The notes under the pieces are model-generated. The model worked only from the letters and a program-made list of their open reading frames with translations, did no database searches and was not told the DNA's origin. A DNA stretch of 64,000 nucleotides from Cryptomeria japonica (taxonomy: Eukaryota > Streptophyta > Pinopsida > Cupressales > Cupressaceae). A program made the translations under genes and the position numbers. The DNA is taken from assembly GCF_030272615.1 (NCBI RefSeq), contig NC_081414.1, positions 231,511,733-231,575,732 on the forward strand, in the 5' to 3' direction. This document shows, one piece after another, positions 11,001-22,400 of the stretch (the stretch's first letter is position 1; every line of letters begins with the position of its first letter).

Positions 11001-13230
11001 ATTCTTGCTGGCCTCCAAATGCAAAATCGCCCCTCCTAGACAGGTCCGCCTAACCTCAGATTGTTGCAGGTTAGATAATTAAAGGCCAAGGAACATGACC
11101 CAACGGAAACATTTTTCAAAATTGTGCAAAAGATTATAGTTGACCTTTGGATCAAGATGACCACCCCCTTTTACATCTCTTAACATTTGCTTTGTTGCCA
11201 AAGTATTATAGCAAAGAGGTACTTTATTGATGAGGATGGTGGCACCATATATAGATGGGGAGGTTGTTACTGGCTATAAGGCTGCATTTAGAAAGATATA
11301 TAGAGATGAAAACATCAAAATTATAGTCTTGAGTGATTTTGTCATGTCCCCTTGTACGTGATCAACGAATATATGAAAATATTAATTACTTTATATGAAT
11401 TTCCCATTCATCAATATAAATGATTAATATTTACAAAGGCATATTCTTTTAATTACATACTTGTTACTTAAGCGTAACTAGCCGTAACTATTACGAGACT
11501 TATAACCACTTCAGTGGAAATAAAAGAATGGGCATCTGTGGTGAGAGGGGGAAGAGAATTCATAATCCGGAGTGACAGAATCAAACACAGTTCATCCTCC
11601 TTTCGTCAGTGATTACTGGCTTATTGGTGGAATAAGAATCGCGCAAGTAGATGGGAATCATTGTGGAATAAGAAACGACAGAAGCATTTCTCTTTTCGTC
11701 AGTGTTAAGCTGACCTATTGGATATAGTTCGAGAATGGATGTGCATTGGAAAATCACAATGGAGGCGTGAGTCACATTTCTAAACTAACACCTGGTTCAA
11801 TGCAAACGATGGTGGCGCGAGTTTCAGTTCTGTGCATCTTCCTTGGTTCGTGACGAGAATAAAAACCTAGACGCAGAAGGAAAACGGCCCGATAAACATT
11901 TTCTTCCATGGCGTTGTAACCCAATATCGCTATATATATATATATATATATATTGCGTGGGCATTTTCTGTGCGAAAGGAATTGCAAGTAACGCACAGTG
12001 TATTTGGAGAATCGTAACATGCGGTGGATAATAGAGGTGCCGCGAACCAGTGTTAACTCCCCAGCATTCCGCAACTTCGGAAGGCTTCAGCAATAATAGG
12101 GTTGAATGTACACAGTGCCGATAACACCTTACCCCGTGACCAGTGGACATGTGGAGAATCATCGGAAGGCTACAGCAATACGTTGGCATCACCAATCTCT
12201 GCGGATTGACAGGTGCTTTCCGAAGGAAAACCTTGACTTATTTCCAACAGTAAATCATTTGTTATTGAATAATGTCATCACTACTTTCAGTAGAAAATAC
12301 TATGCTTAATAGTAGCCTGAATGTTAAAGTGCACACATTGAATAATAATACTGTCAAAGATAGTCATTGACATCCACTAGCTGTGTTGTATAACATGTCT
12401 CTATTTAAACTGGATATATTCGTCTATTTACAAACAGTTTTAGTCAGGGAATTTTACAAATTTTGGCCAATTCATAGCTTCAAAAACTCATGATGCTTCT
12501 ACTCTTCTAGACAAATAGAGGAAATGTATTGATGAGTGGTGGTATCTACATGGTCAAGGCTCCATTTACTTGCAGCCTCTTGCAATTAAAATTCTCTCCC
12601 AAGTCCCAAGTATGTATCTTTTTTATTTTTTTATTTTTCTCATTTTTCATTCAATGCTATCAAGCTATATATTATATTTTTTTATAACTTGTTATAACTT
12701 TTAATTTTTTATTCTTGAATCATAAAATTGAATACTAAAAGTATGCAAACTCATCAGTTTGCAAATTCTTCTTTAGCTAGCGGAATTGGAGTACTACTCC
12801 ATCCACTCAGTCAAGTGCAACGGTTTGGGTGCAAAAAAGACAAGGATTTGGTCTACATACACTCCAACCTTTGTCTCTTGTCACATAAGAAGCCTGAACA
12901 CAATAAAGGTGTGATAAATAATTGGGATCTAACCCCAGCATGTGCTGATTTAGATGGTACAATTGCACAACTTGCCCAAGTCTCTCTATAGACGAGGAAG
13001 CTTCTACACTTGACACAGCTATTGGGAGTGGAAATCCAATTGTTTGTGGTTCAAATGGAGCTAAACCAAATGTTCACCTTGATGCTTCTGATGAAGAAGA
13101 ATATGAATATCAAATTTCAATTGTAATTTGAATTTTCATTGTGTAACAACAATTTGAGACTTGAGTATTATAATTTTTGCAAATTATGAATATGATTCTA
13201 TGAGGTATCTAAATATTCTATTTAATGGCA
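8020..13230. other. Intergenic DNA with degraded repeats, no gene recognised
   Basis: No frame with a recognisable domain. On the minus strand 8990-8100 reads in short pieces as a Lys/Glu/Leu-rich coiled-coil-like protein broken by many stops, perhaps old gag-like sequence. TGTAATGTCCC at 10308 and TGTCATGTCCCC at 11340 resemble the LTR start seen at 16709, but no matching ends were found. There is a TA dinucleotide run at 11930-11953 and a CA run at 13259-13277, which overlaps the next feature. Confidence 0.45.
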
Positions 13231-14019
13231 ATTATGAATTTTGAACAAGCGCGCACGTGCACACACACACACACACGTTATTGTATCCAAGGAAAAACAT
13301 TTACCATACCAAGTTTAGGTTCCTCCAATTCCCATAGCCACACCTGTACCCGAATTGGCAACTTAGCAAGTATTTTGAAAAACACCTTCATATAGAACAA
13401 ACTCAATCTTCGGAAGATTGATGGGTGCTTCTTGAATAGGAATATCTTGTTCAACTTCCACTTGTATGGTGGATTCCTCCAAGGTCTATTTCCTCCTTAT
13501 TCCTTGTGGGATTGTTATTCTTTCTTTGGCTCATGTTCTACAAATTGTTCCTTGACTTCATCACTATTCAGCTAGTGCATACACTTGTTAGAAGTCAAAT
13601 ATACATCTTCTTAAGCTTGTGGCTTAGATGTATTATGAATTTTGAACACACACACACACATTCTTGTATCCAAGGAAAAAAAAATTAACAAACCAAGTAT
13701 CGGTTCCTCCAATTCCCATAGCCACACCTATACCTGAATTGGCAACTTAGCAAGTATTTTGAAAATCACCTTCGTATAGAACAGACTCAATCTTTAGAAG
13801 ATTGATGGGTGCTTCTTGAATGGGAATATCTTGTTCAACTTCCACTTGTATGGTGGATTCCTCCAAGGTCTATTTCCTCCTTATTCCTTGTGGCTCTGAT
13901 TGTTACTCTTTCTTTGGCTCATGTTCCACTAATTGTTCCTTGACTTCATCACTATTCAGCTAGTGCATACACTTGTTAGAAGTCAAATATACATCTTCTT
14001 AAGCTTGTGGCTTATAGAT
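13231..14019. repeat. Tandem duplication, two units of about 400 bp
   Basis: ATTATGAATTTTGAACA at 13231 recurs at 13632. The copies share nearly all text, including AGATTGATGGGTGCTTCTTG and the CA microsatellite near their start. A few indels separate them. Read on the minus strand both lie in the body of the degraded element described next, so the duplication is probably internal to it. Confidence 0.85.
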
Positions 14020-14218
14020 GTATTCATCACCTTCTTTTTTGGTTCTTCATTAAAAACTTTTGACATCTTTTTTTCTTTTCTCTAACATTTAAGGCTTGGC
14101 TCCTAAGAATCTTTACATGAGATGAAAAGTTTTCCTCTTCTAAGTTTGTTTCTACTATCATCTTTCTTTCTTACAATAGAACTCTTTTTCTGTTGATTTG
14201 AAGGTGTCTTAGAATGAA

Positions 14219-14945
14219 TTAGTTCCAAGGCACTGAAGACTTTAGTTCTATCCTTTCTTCTTCCTTCAAATTTGCTTTCTTGGACTCTTGCCTCTTTACA
14301 ATATCTCGTGATTTTTCTTCCTTCATGATTGATTCTTTTGGTCTTAGCTTCTTGGAAACTTCTTGTAGCTTTTGTTTTGCTTTCGCTTCTTTCTTCTTTA
14401 GCCTTCTATTTCTGTTAACTTGGAATATCAACGTGTATTCTTCATAAACAACATACGATTTGTAAACATCTGACCATTTTATCATATTCACTATAAGCAA
14501 GAAGTTTACATTCATCTCTGCTACACTACCCTTTTAATCACACCTTCTAAATAAGATTTTTCCTTTGTGTGCCGCTAAATAAATTTAGAGTTTTTAAATT
14601 AATTGCAAACTGCTCCACTAATTGATCCTTAAAACTTGGGATCTTTTTTCATACTTTCTCAAAAAACCTTGGCTGAAAAAGACTGGGAGTGGAACCAATC
14701 AAAGATAGATCATTTGCTGATGATCTTCCTTCATTTGCTCTTTTGTTACTTTGTTTCACAAGAACAATGAAATGATTCATTTCCTTATTGAAAGTTTGCA
14801 AAGTTTGTAACATTTATGACATGAATAGTTGAAATGTTTTCATTTTTTTTGTCTTCCATACTGGCATGCATATGATGTAATCTACTTCAATAAGTTAGTT
14901 TTCCTTGAAAGTTGGCAAGATCACTACTCTGATATCACTCTAATG
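14219..14945 (-). pseudogene. Degraded retroelement leader and charged gag-like frame
   Basis: On the minus strand TGATATCAGAG (14939-14929) resembles a Met-tRNA primer binding site with one change. Six bases before it lies a CA end at 14946-14945 (TTCAAAACA), as expected for the end of a 5' LTR. Downstream on the same strand are broken frames, then an open stretch (14515-14219) rich in Lys and Glu (RRLKKKEAKAKQKLQ) that may form a coiled coil. No protease or RT was recognised and no second LTR was found. The assignment to an old LTR element is an inference from the primer-site resemblance. Confidence 0.4.
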
Positions 14946-16708
14946 TTTTGAACTAAAAAAATTCTATTTTTTTATCACCAAGATCTCAGAGCAAGGTGAG
15001 AGCATATGATGAAAGGGGTTAGACTAATATTATCATATTACAGTAAAACAATTGTTGGCAACAAGCCGCACAACTTAATACTGCAACCATTACAGAAAAC
15101 TAAAAGTAATGAAAGACTTATTCTAGCAGAAAACTTTCCAAATGAAATACAAACTAAAAGTCTAAAACTGAATCACTGAGCTTCTTCTAACAACAAGCCT
15201 TTCGAAAAAAATTACAAATATGGAATTTGGCAAAGAAACGCAAGTATTAGCATTAGACTTACCAGTGTCAGAAATGAAAGTAATTTTTCATGTTGTGGCA
15301 CTGGCAGCATAGCCATATAGACTTACAATGTAGAAATCAACTTACAAAACTTATATTTTTTCTGGCAAAAAACTGCACAGAAATTTACAATGCAAAATAT
15401 TATTTCACAATCTAAAATACTGATTATCTGTAGAAATGTTGGCTCAAATTCCGTAAATAGACTATACTAAAAATATGATTGCAACTTTCCTTCATTGGTA
15501 TGGCTCCCTTTTTAAAATGTATTGCAAGTTAATCAAAGATTATACTAGTAGCTTACTAAGGCTGCGATTGCTTTACAATAGAACTGTTGCACATAAGATG
15601 AATTTTGATAATATGAATTGCTAACCCCTCCATTCCTCAACTCCTCATTATATAAGCTTTCGAGGAAAAATAATATCATTTCTTTTTTTGTCATTTTCCC
15701 TCTAAACTTGATTTTTGTAAAGTGACAAGAACTTTTGTTAAATACATCACTTTTTCGACCCCATTCCTAGTGTCACTTTTGATCCCTCTTTGAAAACATT
15801 TTTTTTTTATGTAAGCTGTCTTTTTACAAATATAACTTAATTTTTTTTAAATTGTAAGTTAAATTATTAAATAATTTCCATAGCTCAAAAAGTGGCATGA
15901 CAAACAAATAGATGAAAACACAAAAATAAAATGGTAAGAGAGAGTTTGTCTTTTGCACAGCTGAAGCAATGGAAACAAAAAAGCACTTTATATTGGAATA
16001 TAAGGCTTCCAATGATATATCAATCAAGTACACAAGTAATTTAGATACAAATTCATTACAAGACCTGGTCAACAACATGATGGTAGTGAATATGAGGGAG
16101 TTTTTTATCTAATTGAATAACAGAAGATCAGTGATTCAAAGAGAAAAAATAATAGGGTCCACTGCCCTATACGCTATCTTTGGCCTCATAGATGTTAAAA
16201 ATCTTCTATTCTATTCTATTATGCAGTTTAGGTTAGTTTTTAGTTTAGAGAGTGCTCCTCTTCTATTTTGAAGAGTAGTTTTATGGCATATCTATTCTGT
16301 TTTATGTAGCACATTAATATGCCATAAATCTTGATATCATTTTGGGATAGCTACAACTTTGAATTAAGTAAACATCTCATTAACCATAGACAAAACCAAT
16401 CTCAAAAGAATATGGGAATCTGCTGCTATGTGACATTTTTCTAGCCTGAAAAATATAACTCTTGCAACTATCCCATCCATGGATTATTCAATTATTTATC
16501 AAATAAAAGCATTCCTTGATATTCAAAATAATCAACAAACTCTCCATAGATATGTTGAGCTACTTTTCAAAAAAAATTAAAATTTTGAAAATAGAGACTT
16601 GCCATGATTTTCTACCATCAATTTATTTTCCCTAAGTAATTTGCCATTTTTGTATATAAAATATGTAGAATCTTCAGAGAAAAAAGAATAATTTTAAATT
16701 TGGTATTA
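14946..16708. other. AT-rich intergenic DNA, probably includes an old LTR
   Basis: If the primer site at 14939-14929 is real, the sequence to its right should be a minus-strand 5' LTR, but its far end is not identifiable. No coding signal seen. Confidence 0.35.
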
Positions 16709-18000
16709 TGTAATGTCCCCATTTCGAGACATTTCCGATTTTTTCCCCAAAAGAGTAGTTCCAACTCAGAGTGATAATTATATTATATTATAAATATAAA
16801 TTTACTTAAAATGATGAAATTTTATTATAATATTCAATTTAATAATTCAATGAATAATTCTGAAAACAGAACTTATCTTGGTTTGCTGCTATGCCATGAC
16901 TGATTTCAGAACTCTTCCTTAATATTGACTTGTCTTTCTGTCTCTTGATAAATCTTTATATATGATCCGAACTGCTAATTTACTTATTCCATTCTCCTTC
17001 TCTATAGCTCGATTATGAATTGCTTCTAGTAATGGCTTCAACATCTGATCAATCACGTATGCTAAAGGCCAATACTCAATAGAGCCTATCAATCTGGATA
17101 CAAAGAAGAATAAAAGACCGATCTGACCATCCTTCTTAGAATGAGATCAATGTCTCTTTAGTATTTTTCAGTCGAATGGTTGCATCACTTTCTTTGAATA
17201 ATAAACTTTTCATGGTAATCACACCCCTTAGTGGCTAATGAATCGGTGATTAGTTAATCATCATTGGATATACCTTGTTGGTAGCGATAATGCTGATTTA
17301 ATACTTACTGAATAATTATGGAGGTATATATACATATATACAGATCATTGTTTGTTAATTGATACATGGATTAATGCAATATTCAATCCCTCTTATGAGG
17401 AAAGTATGTTAATCACATGTTTTATATCCTTCCTGATCAATTTTGCTAAGCTTTTCCTCCACGATCATGGTTGGGCTTATTTGATAACTATTAAGGGCTA
17501 CATAATATATTCGCTGCTGTTAACTGATTCACTGCCTTTACCTTAATATCTCAAACTCCAACCTCTATCATAGGATCTGCCGCATCCTGAATCCTTGTTC
17601 GTCAATGGAAAGGCCTCCAATCAATTTAAACTACTTAAATTCTTGATGTGTACATCAACATAGGTAATGGTAATGTCGCATCTTTCATTTGTCTTTGCCT
17701 ATTTAGTTTGGTTCATACTCTACGGAATCTAGCACGTCATTCTCAATACATATACCTTTGTGTTGACTTTCCTTAAGATATAGATAATCATATCTTTATC
17801 AGATAAAGTCGATTTGCCATTAAGGTCGCCTTTTGTATAGAATCTCATTATCTTGTTTGGTATCTTTAAATCTTTAATTTAAACTTATTTAATAAATAAA
17901 TTTTAATTAATCATTGTTGATAATCATTATAGGAAATAATAATAATAATCGCTGCATTTAGGATATGTATATATATAACGATCAAGGAGGGGACATGACA
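16709..18000. mobile_element. Solo LTR of about 1.29 kb with TSD TATTA
   Basis: Begins TGTAATGTCCCC and ends GGGGACATGACA, so the termini form a 12 bp inverted repeat with one mismatch. The flanking 5 bp TATTA is duplicated at 16704-16708 and 18001-18005. The interior has no primer site, no coding frame and no internal direct LTR copy, so this is best read as a solo LTR left by recombination. The same terminal signature occurs at 54127 and, as an isolated end, at 35181-35192. Confidence 0.85.
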
Positions 18001-18491
18001 TATTAACACTGATTCAAGAACTCCTTATTGAAAAGATTCACCAAGTTCTTTAAACTTCAATAAAATTAAGCATCCTAAAATCACCTCCAAACTTCCAAAT
18101 CAACAATTAATAGTGGAAAACTAATTTTTAAATTTATTCCATCTGCATATGGTGTTGCTACATTGAATAAGCAAAACTAGGTGTAGTTTTCCCTGTTATG
18201 CCTACACTTCAAAGAATTTACTTTGGAAAAAAAAAATTGTCTGCAAGTCTGTGTATTTAATTTTCAGCATCCCATCTTCTATCTGTTACATGCTTCTTGA
18301 ATCAACTCCATAGGAAAATTAGCATCCAACATTTTGGATTTCTCTACTGGATCAATCGTGATAGGAGGATTAAAGTAAGTGCTTTGAATAACTGACAAAT
18401 ATTACTCTATTCCTTGTATCTATAAAAAAATCTAACTTGCTTTACACAAAATTCATAAAAACATGGTCCAACTGTTATAAATGAAATTTAC
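18001..18491. other. Downstream GDPDL intron or flank
   Basis: No exon recognised between the solo LTR and GDPDL exon E. By family comparison at least one further coding exon should lie 3' of exon E on the minus strand. None was found here or in the rest of the window to base 1. Confidence 0.4.
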
Positions 18492-18634
18492 CTGTATATT
18501 AATCAGCGCACCAACATTTGCTTGACTCTTTGCAAATTTGAGGAAATCGAATAGTGTCATGAACTGTCCTGCATTTGCATATGCAGGATTACGGAGCAGA
18601 CCATAATCGTTGGCAAAAGGGGAGACAATTTGTG
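18492..18634 (-). CDS. GDPDL: GDPDL exon E (second GDPD-like domain, middle)
   Basis: 143 bp. The acceptor is CACTGCAG before CACAAATTG; the donor is CAG|GTAAATTT. It encodes PQIVSPFANDYGLLRNPA, then NAGQFMTLFDFLKFAKS and GALINIQ, a highly conserved GDPDL segment. The first codon is completed by the single C left at the end of exon C, giving the Pro found in the family. That phase match, over a 28.6 kb gap and on the same strand, is the main reason to join it to the exons at 47-51 kb. Confidence 0.9.
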
Positions 18635-19401
18635 CTGCAGTGGAAAAAAAACATAATAAGTGATGATTCCACATTGGAGACAAGATTGGCATCTACATCC
18701 AACACAATCCTGTATCTCCTACCAGAACTCTTACATCCTCTGATGCATGTAATCTACTTCACATCAGGTCCATGACACCACCAAATTCTAACAACCAAAT
18801 CAATAGTGAAATGCTAACAAGAAAAGTGCTAAAACTGAGAGTTCAAAAAGAAAACTATAAAATACATGCATTCCATTCTACAGTTCAAACTACAAGATGT
18901 CACACAATATAATCAGGAAATGGTATTTGATCAGAGGAATGCATAATTCCAAAATACCATCATACTAATTAATTATTCTATAGTATCATGAAAAAGCCAT
19001 GGGCATTTTAGAAAATTCACAGACATGTATATTTTACCAATTGCCTCAGCAAGTACATAAATGTTTTACAACATTTCCGATTGCCTTTACACCTGTACAC
19101 ATCTCCCCAGAAAACACAAGAATTGGAAATGGAACAAAGAATATGAAAAAGGATGTGCCAACACAATTTCTACATGCCTTTTGAGGAAATTAAATAGAAC
19201 ATTTAAAACAAATTCTCACCATTCTTTTTCCAAACAGTTGTTTCAACTACAAGATCACTCAGTGGTCTCTCAAAAATCATGTTAGGGGCAAAACATCATC
19301 AATGGATCAAGGAATCTATATTACACATATGTATGTATGTATGTATGTATGTGTGTGTGTACGTACGGTGTGTATGTCTCTGTGTGTGTATGTATGTGTC
19401 T

Positions 19402-19448
<47 letters not shown>

Positions 19449-22400
19449 ATATCCCCGTATAGACAGTGGAATCATTAGAAGCATAACTATATGCGATTTG
19501 TACATAAATGTATATTTTTCCAAATATTCAATTTAATAAATTATATTGACCGATTAAATGTGGTTATACCTTAACTAATATTAGTAATGAAAGAATGCAT
19601 CCATTCCCAAGTCATCTCTGGAAAAGACGTCATGCTTCCAAGGGGGTCGCGTGGTTTTATGAGGTATAAACCCCGCACACCAAGGGAAGCACGGGAGAAG
19701 GAGGTGACAAGGAGAAAAGCGCAAGGAGAATCTGCAAACAGGTAACATTACTCAGCCATAATATAAATCTAGTTCATTACATTGCTTAAGCCACCCACGG
19801 GATAGCCTGTGAATGTATCAGGCTGGCACGATGTGGAGGGAGAGTCTATGGTTCTTCCCAGCGATGAAGAACCAGTGCCTAGTCGTATAGAGCACACCTT
19901 GCCCATCACCGGCAGTTTGGTGCATTCCCTGGCCAATCCATCTGGGTATCGCAGAGCATCCATGGTTTATTGTTTATTAAAAGTATGCAAATTGTATTCA
20001 ATGGGATTTTTTGTTACTCACCTTAAAATCAATGGGAATGAATATAATCAGAGTAATTGTATAAATTAATTGTTAGTCAATCACAAATTTGGACCTATAA
20101 ATAAATATTCTTGCTACATAAATTAATCAAACCTAAAATGTGCCAGAAGATACTCTCCCTGTCAAATATACAATCTGTAATATCAGGTTCAGTTATAAAT
20201 CGTAAGGATGTACTCTAGTAATCGACTGAAAAGATAAACATAATTCACAGACAAGAATATGAATTAAGGAAAAATAATAATCAATGATAGTCATGTTTCT
20301 GAAATCAAGCTAGAGGTAATTAACCAACCCTCCAATTAACAGGATGAATAAATAATTACCAAGTAACACATATTCTGAATTCATTTAATCTTTGTTCCCT
20401 GTAGACATTTGTTATCTTCCTGCTATTTTTCTGTTTGTTAACCCATTCAGAATAAGGGGTCCAAGCCAGGGGTATGCTGGTCCCATCCTCAAGTAACCCT
20501 ATGAGCCCTAAGAGACGGGATGGGTTTGGATGGGTAGCCCAGCCAACCTGCAGTGTCCCCCAACGTCCTGAATGGGCTCATTTGCATGTAACAGTTGTGT
20601 AACTAATTTACTATTATTGCTGATATATATATATATATTGCAATGTCTATAATGTTGCAGGGAATCCTAGATCCGATTTATTGCCCTAGACAAACCTTTG
20701 GAGCAACGAAGTTCAAGAAGGCAAGGCAGGTACAACAGGGTACATTACAGTATCTATGTATGTGTGTGCACGTGTGTGTGTATGTATGTATGTATGTATG
20801 TCTGTGAGTTTGATAGTGACACAAGAGCACGGCTCTTGTCTTCATTTTGGTAATTGTTAGAAGAAAATGGAAACATGAAAGAGCCATGCAAGAGAGTCAC
20901 TTAAGAGCATTGCTTCATTTTGCAAGTTAGTAATATTTTTACTATTAGGGTATGCATGTTCATATTTTCTTTTGAAGCATTCAAGCACAAAACATACATA
21001 ATGTGTGTAGCAAGAAATGCATTTAGGCTCTTCTATTTAAGAAGTGATACAATTATGTAAGCAAACATAGTGATATAGATTCATATCTTTTATTGTCTTT
21101 GGTGATTTGTTTTCTTGTTGTGCATAATCTCACTTAAGTTCATTTAATTACTTCTCAATAAAATATGGGAAGGGAGAGTACCAAGTGCTCTAAAGAATGG
21201 TGTAAGGCTTCCACATTAAACCTTTCTTAGTGTGTGAAATAAGATATAGATAATTATGATATATGGGGGCCCTTCACTATAATTCTACCTACTTGGCTCA
21301 GAGTTGCTAATGGAGCGATTTCAACCAGTGCCTAGTAGGGCCAGTAGCATAGATGTGGATGAATCAATCTACCAAGGCAAGTTTCAAATAAGCAAGCCCA
21401 ATCATATAGGCAAGGGGAGGATGACGCTAGGCTAGAAGTTATTCATTTAAGCTATTCCCTGATTGTCATTGATATTCCATTCCCTAGCTCACGACTATTA
21501 ATGGCAAGCCCGAGCATCTTTTTTGATCAATCAAGCACATCGATCTCTAACATGCACAAGCTTGGAATGTCGGAAGTAATGTTTGCTTTTATGCTAAAAA
21601 CTGAACTAGCAACAAAACCACTTAAAAAATAGAAAATAAAAAGTTAATCATAGGAAGGGGAGGAAATAGGACAAACACAGCAAAAACCAACATTCCAACA
21701 AGAATCAAGACTCCAAAGAGGCATTGTAGTTAGCATTAACAAGAACATTTAATTCTTTGCTCAAGCCCTAAACAGTGCAATCCTAATTATTTCCAATATC
21801 AACCTTGATGTCGTTCTAGCTTAAAGTTGATTTATCAAAGTCAGCAACTTGATTTCCTTCTCTTCTAGTATGGTTCCACTTAACAACATTGAAACCACAA
21901 GTGAGGATGTCGATTTCATCCTTGCATTCATTCAATTGCCACTACTAGAACTGAGAAGAAGACTTCCTTTTGAAGTGATCAATCAAGATTTTTGACTCAA
22001 ATTCCAAAATAATATCAATAAAATGTTTTCACTTTCCTTCTACAAGAGCTTGGCAAATGTCAACAACTTCAACTTAGGTGATGACCATAATGTGATCACC
22101 TAAGTTGTCGGTTCGGCTTCGAGCACCGATTTGCCGGTTCGATAAAATTTTGAAAAAGGGTTTGGGTTCGTTAGTACAAAAACAATATATATATTGTAAT
22201 ATAATTAATTATAATATATACTATTATATAATAATATATTATAAATATATATATATTATATTATAATATATTATAAATATATATATATATTATATTATAA
22301 TATATTATATAATAATATATAATATTATATATTATATTATATTATATTATATATCATTATATTTAAATTTATAAAAGACCTTAAAATTAATAAACCCGTA

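Noticed and set aside
11772-12309. Cluster of short open frames around 12 kb
   Set aside because: Overlapping frames on both strands with a TA repeat inside, no domain, no splice logic.
17990-18100. A further GDPDL exon containing a FKEL-type string on the minus strand
   Set aside because: The frame is short, flanking splice sites do not fit the phase of exon E, and the text resembles LTR debris elsewhere in the window.
19279-19536. Long open frames on both strands across the GT repeat
   Set aside because: They consist of Val/Cys/Tyr or Thr/His repeats produced by the microsatellite.
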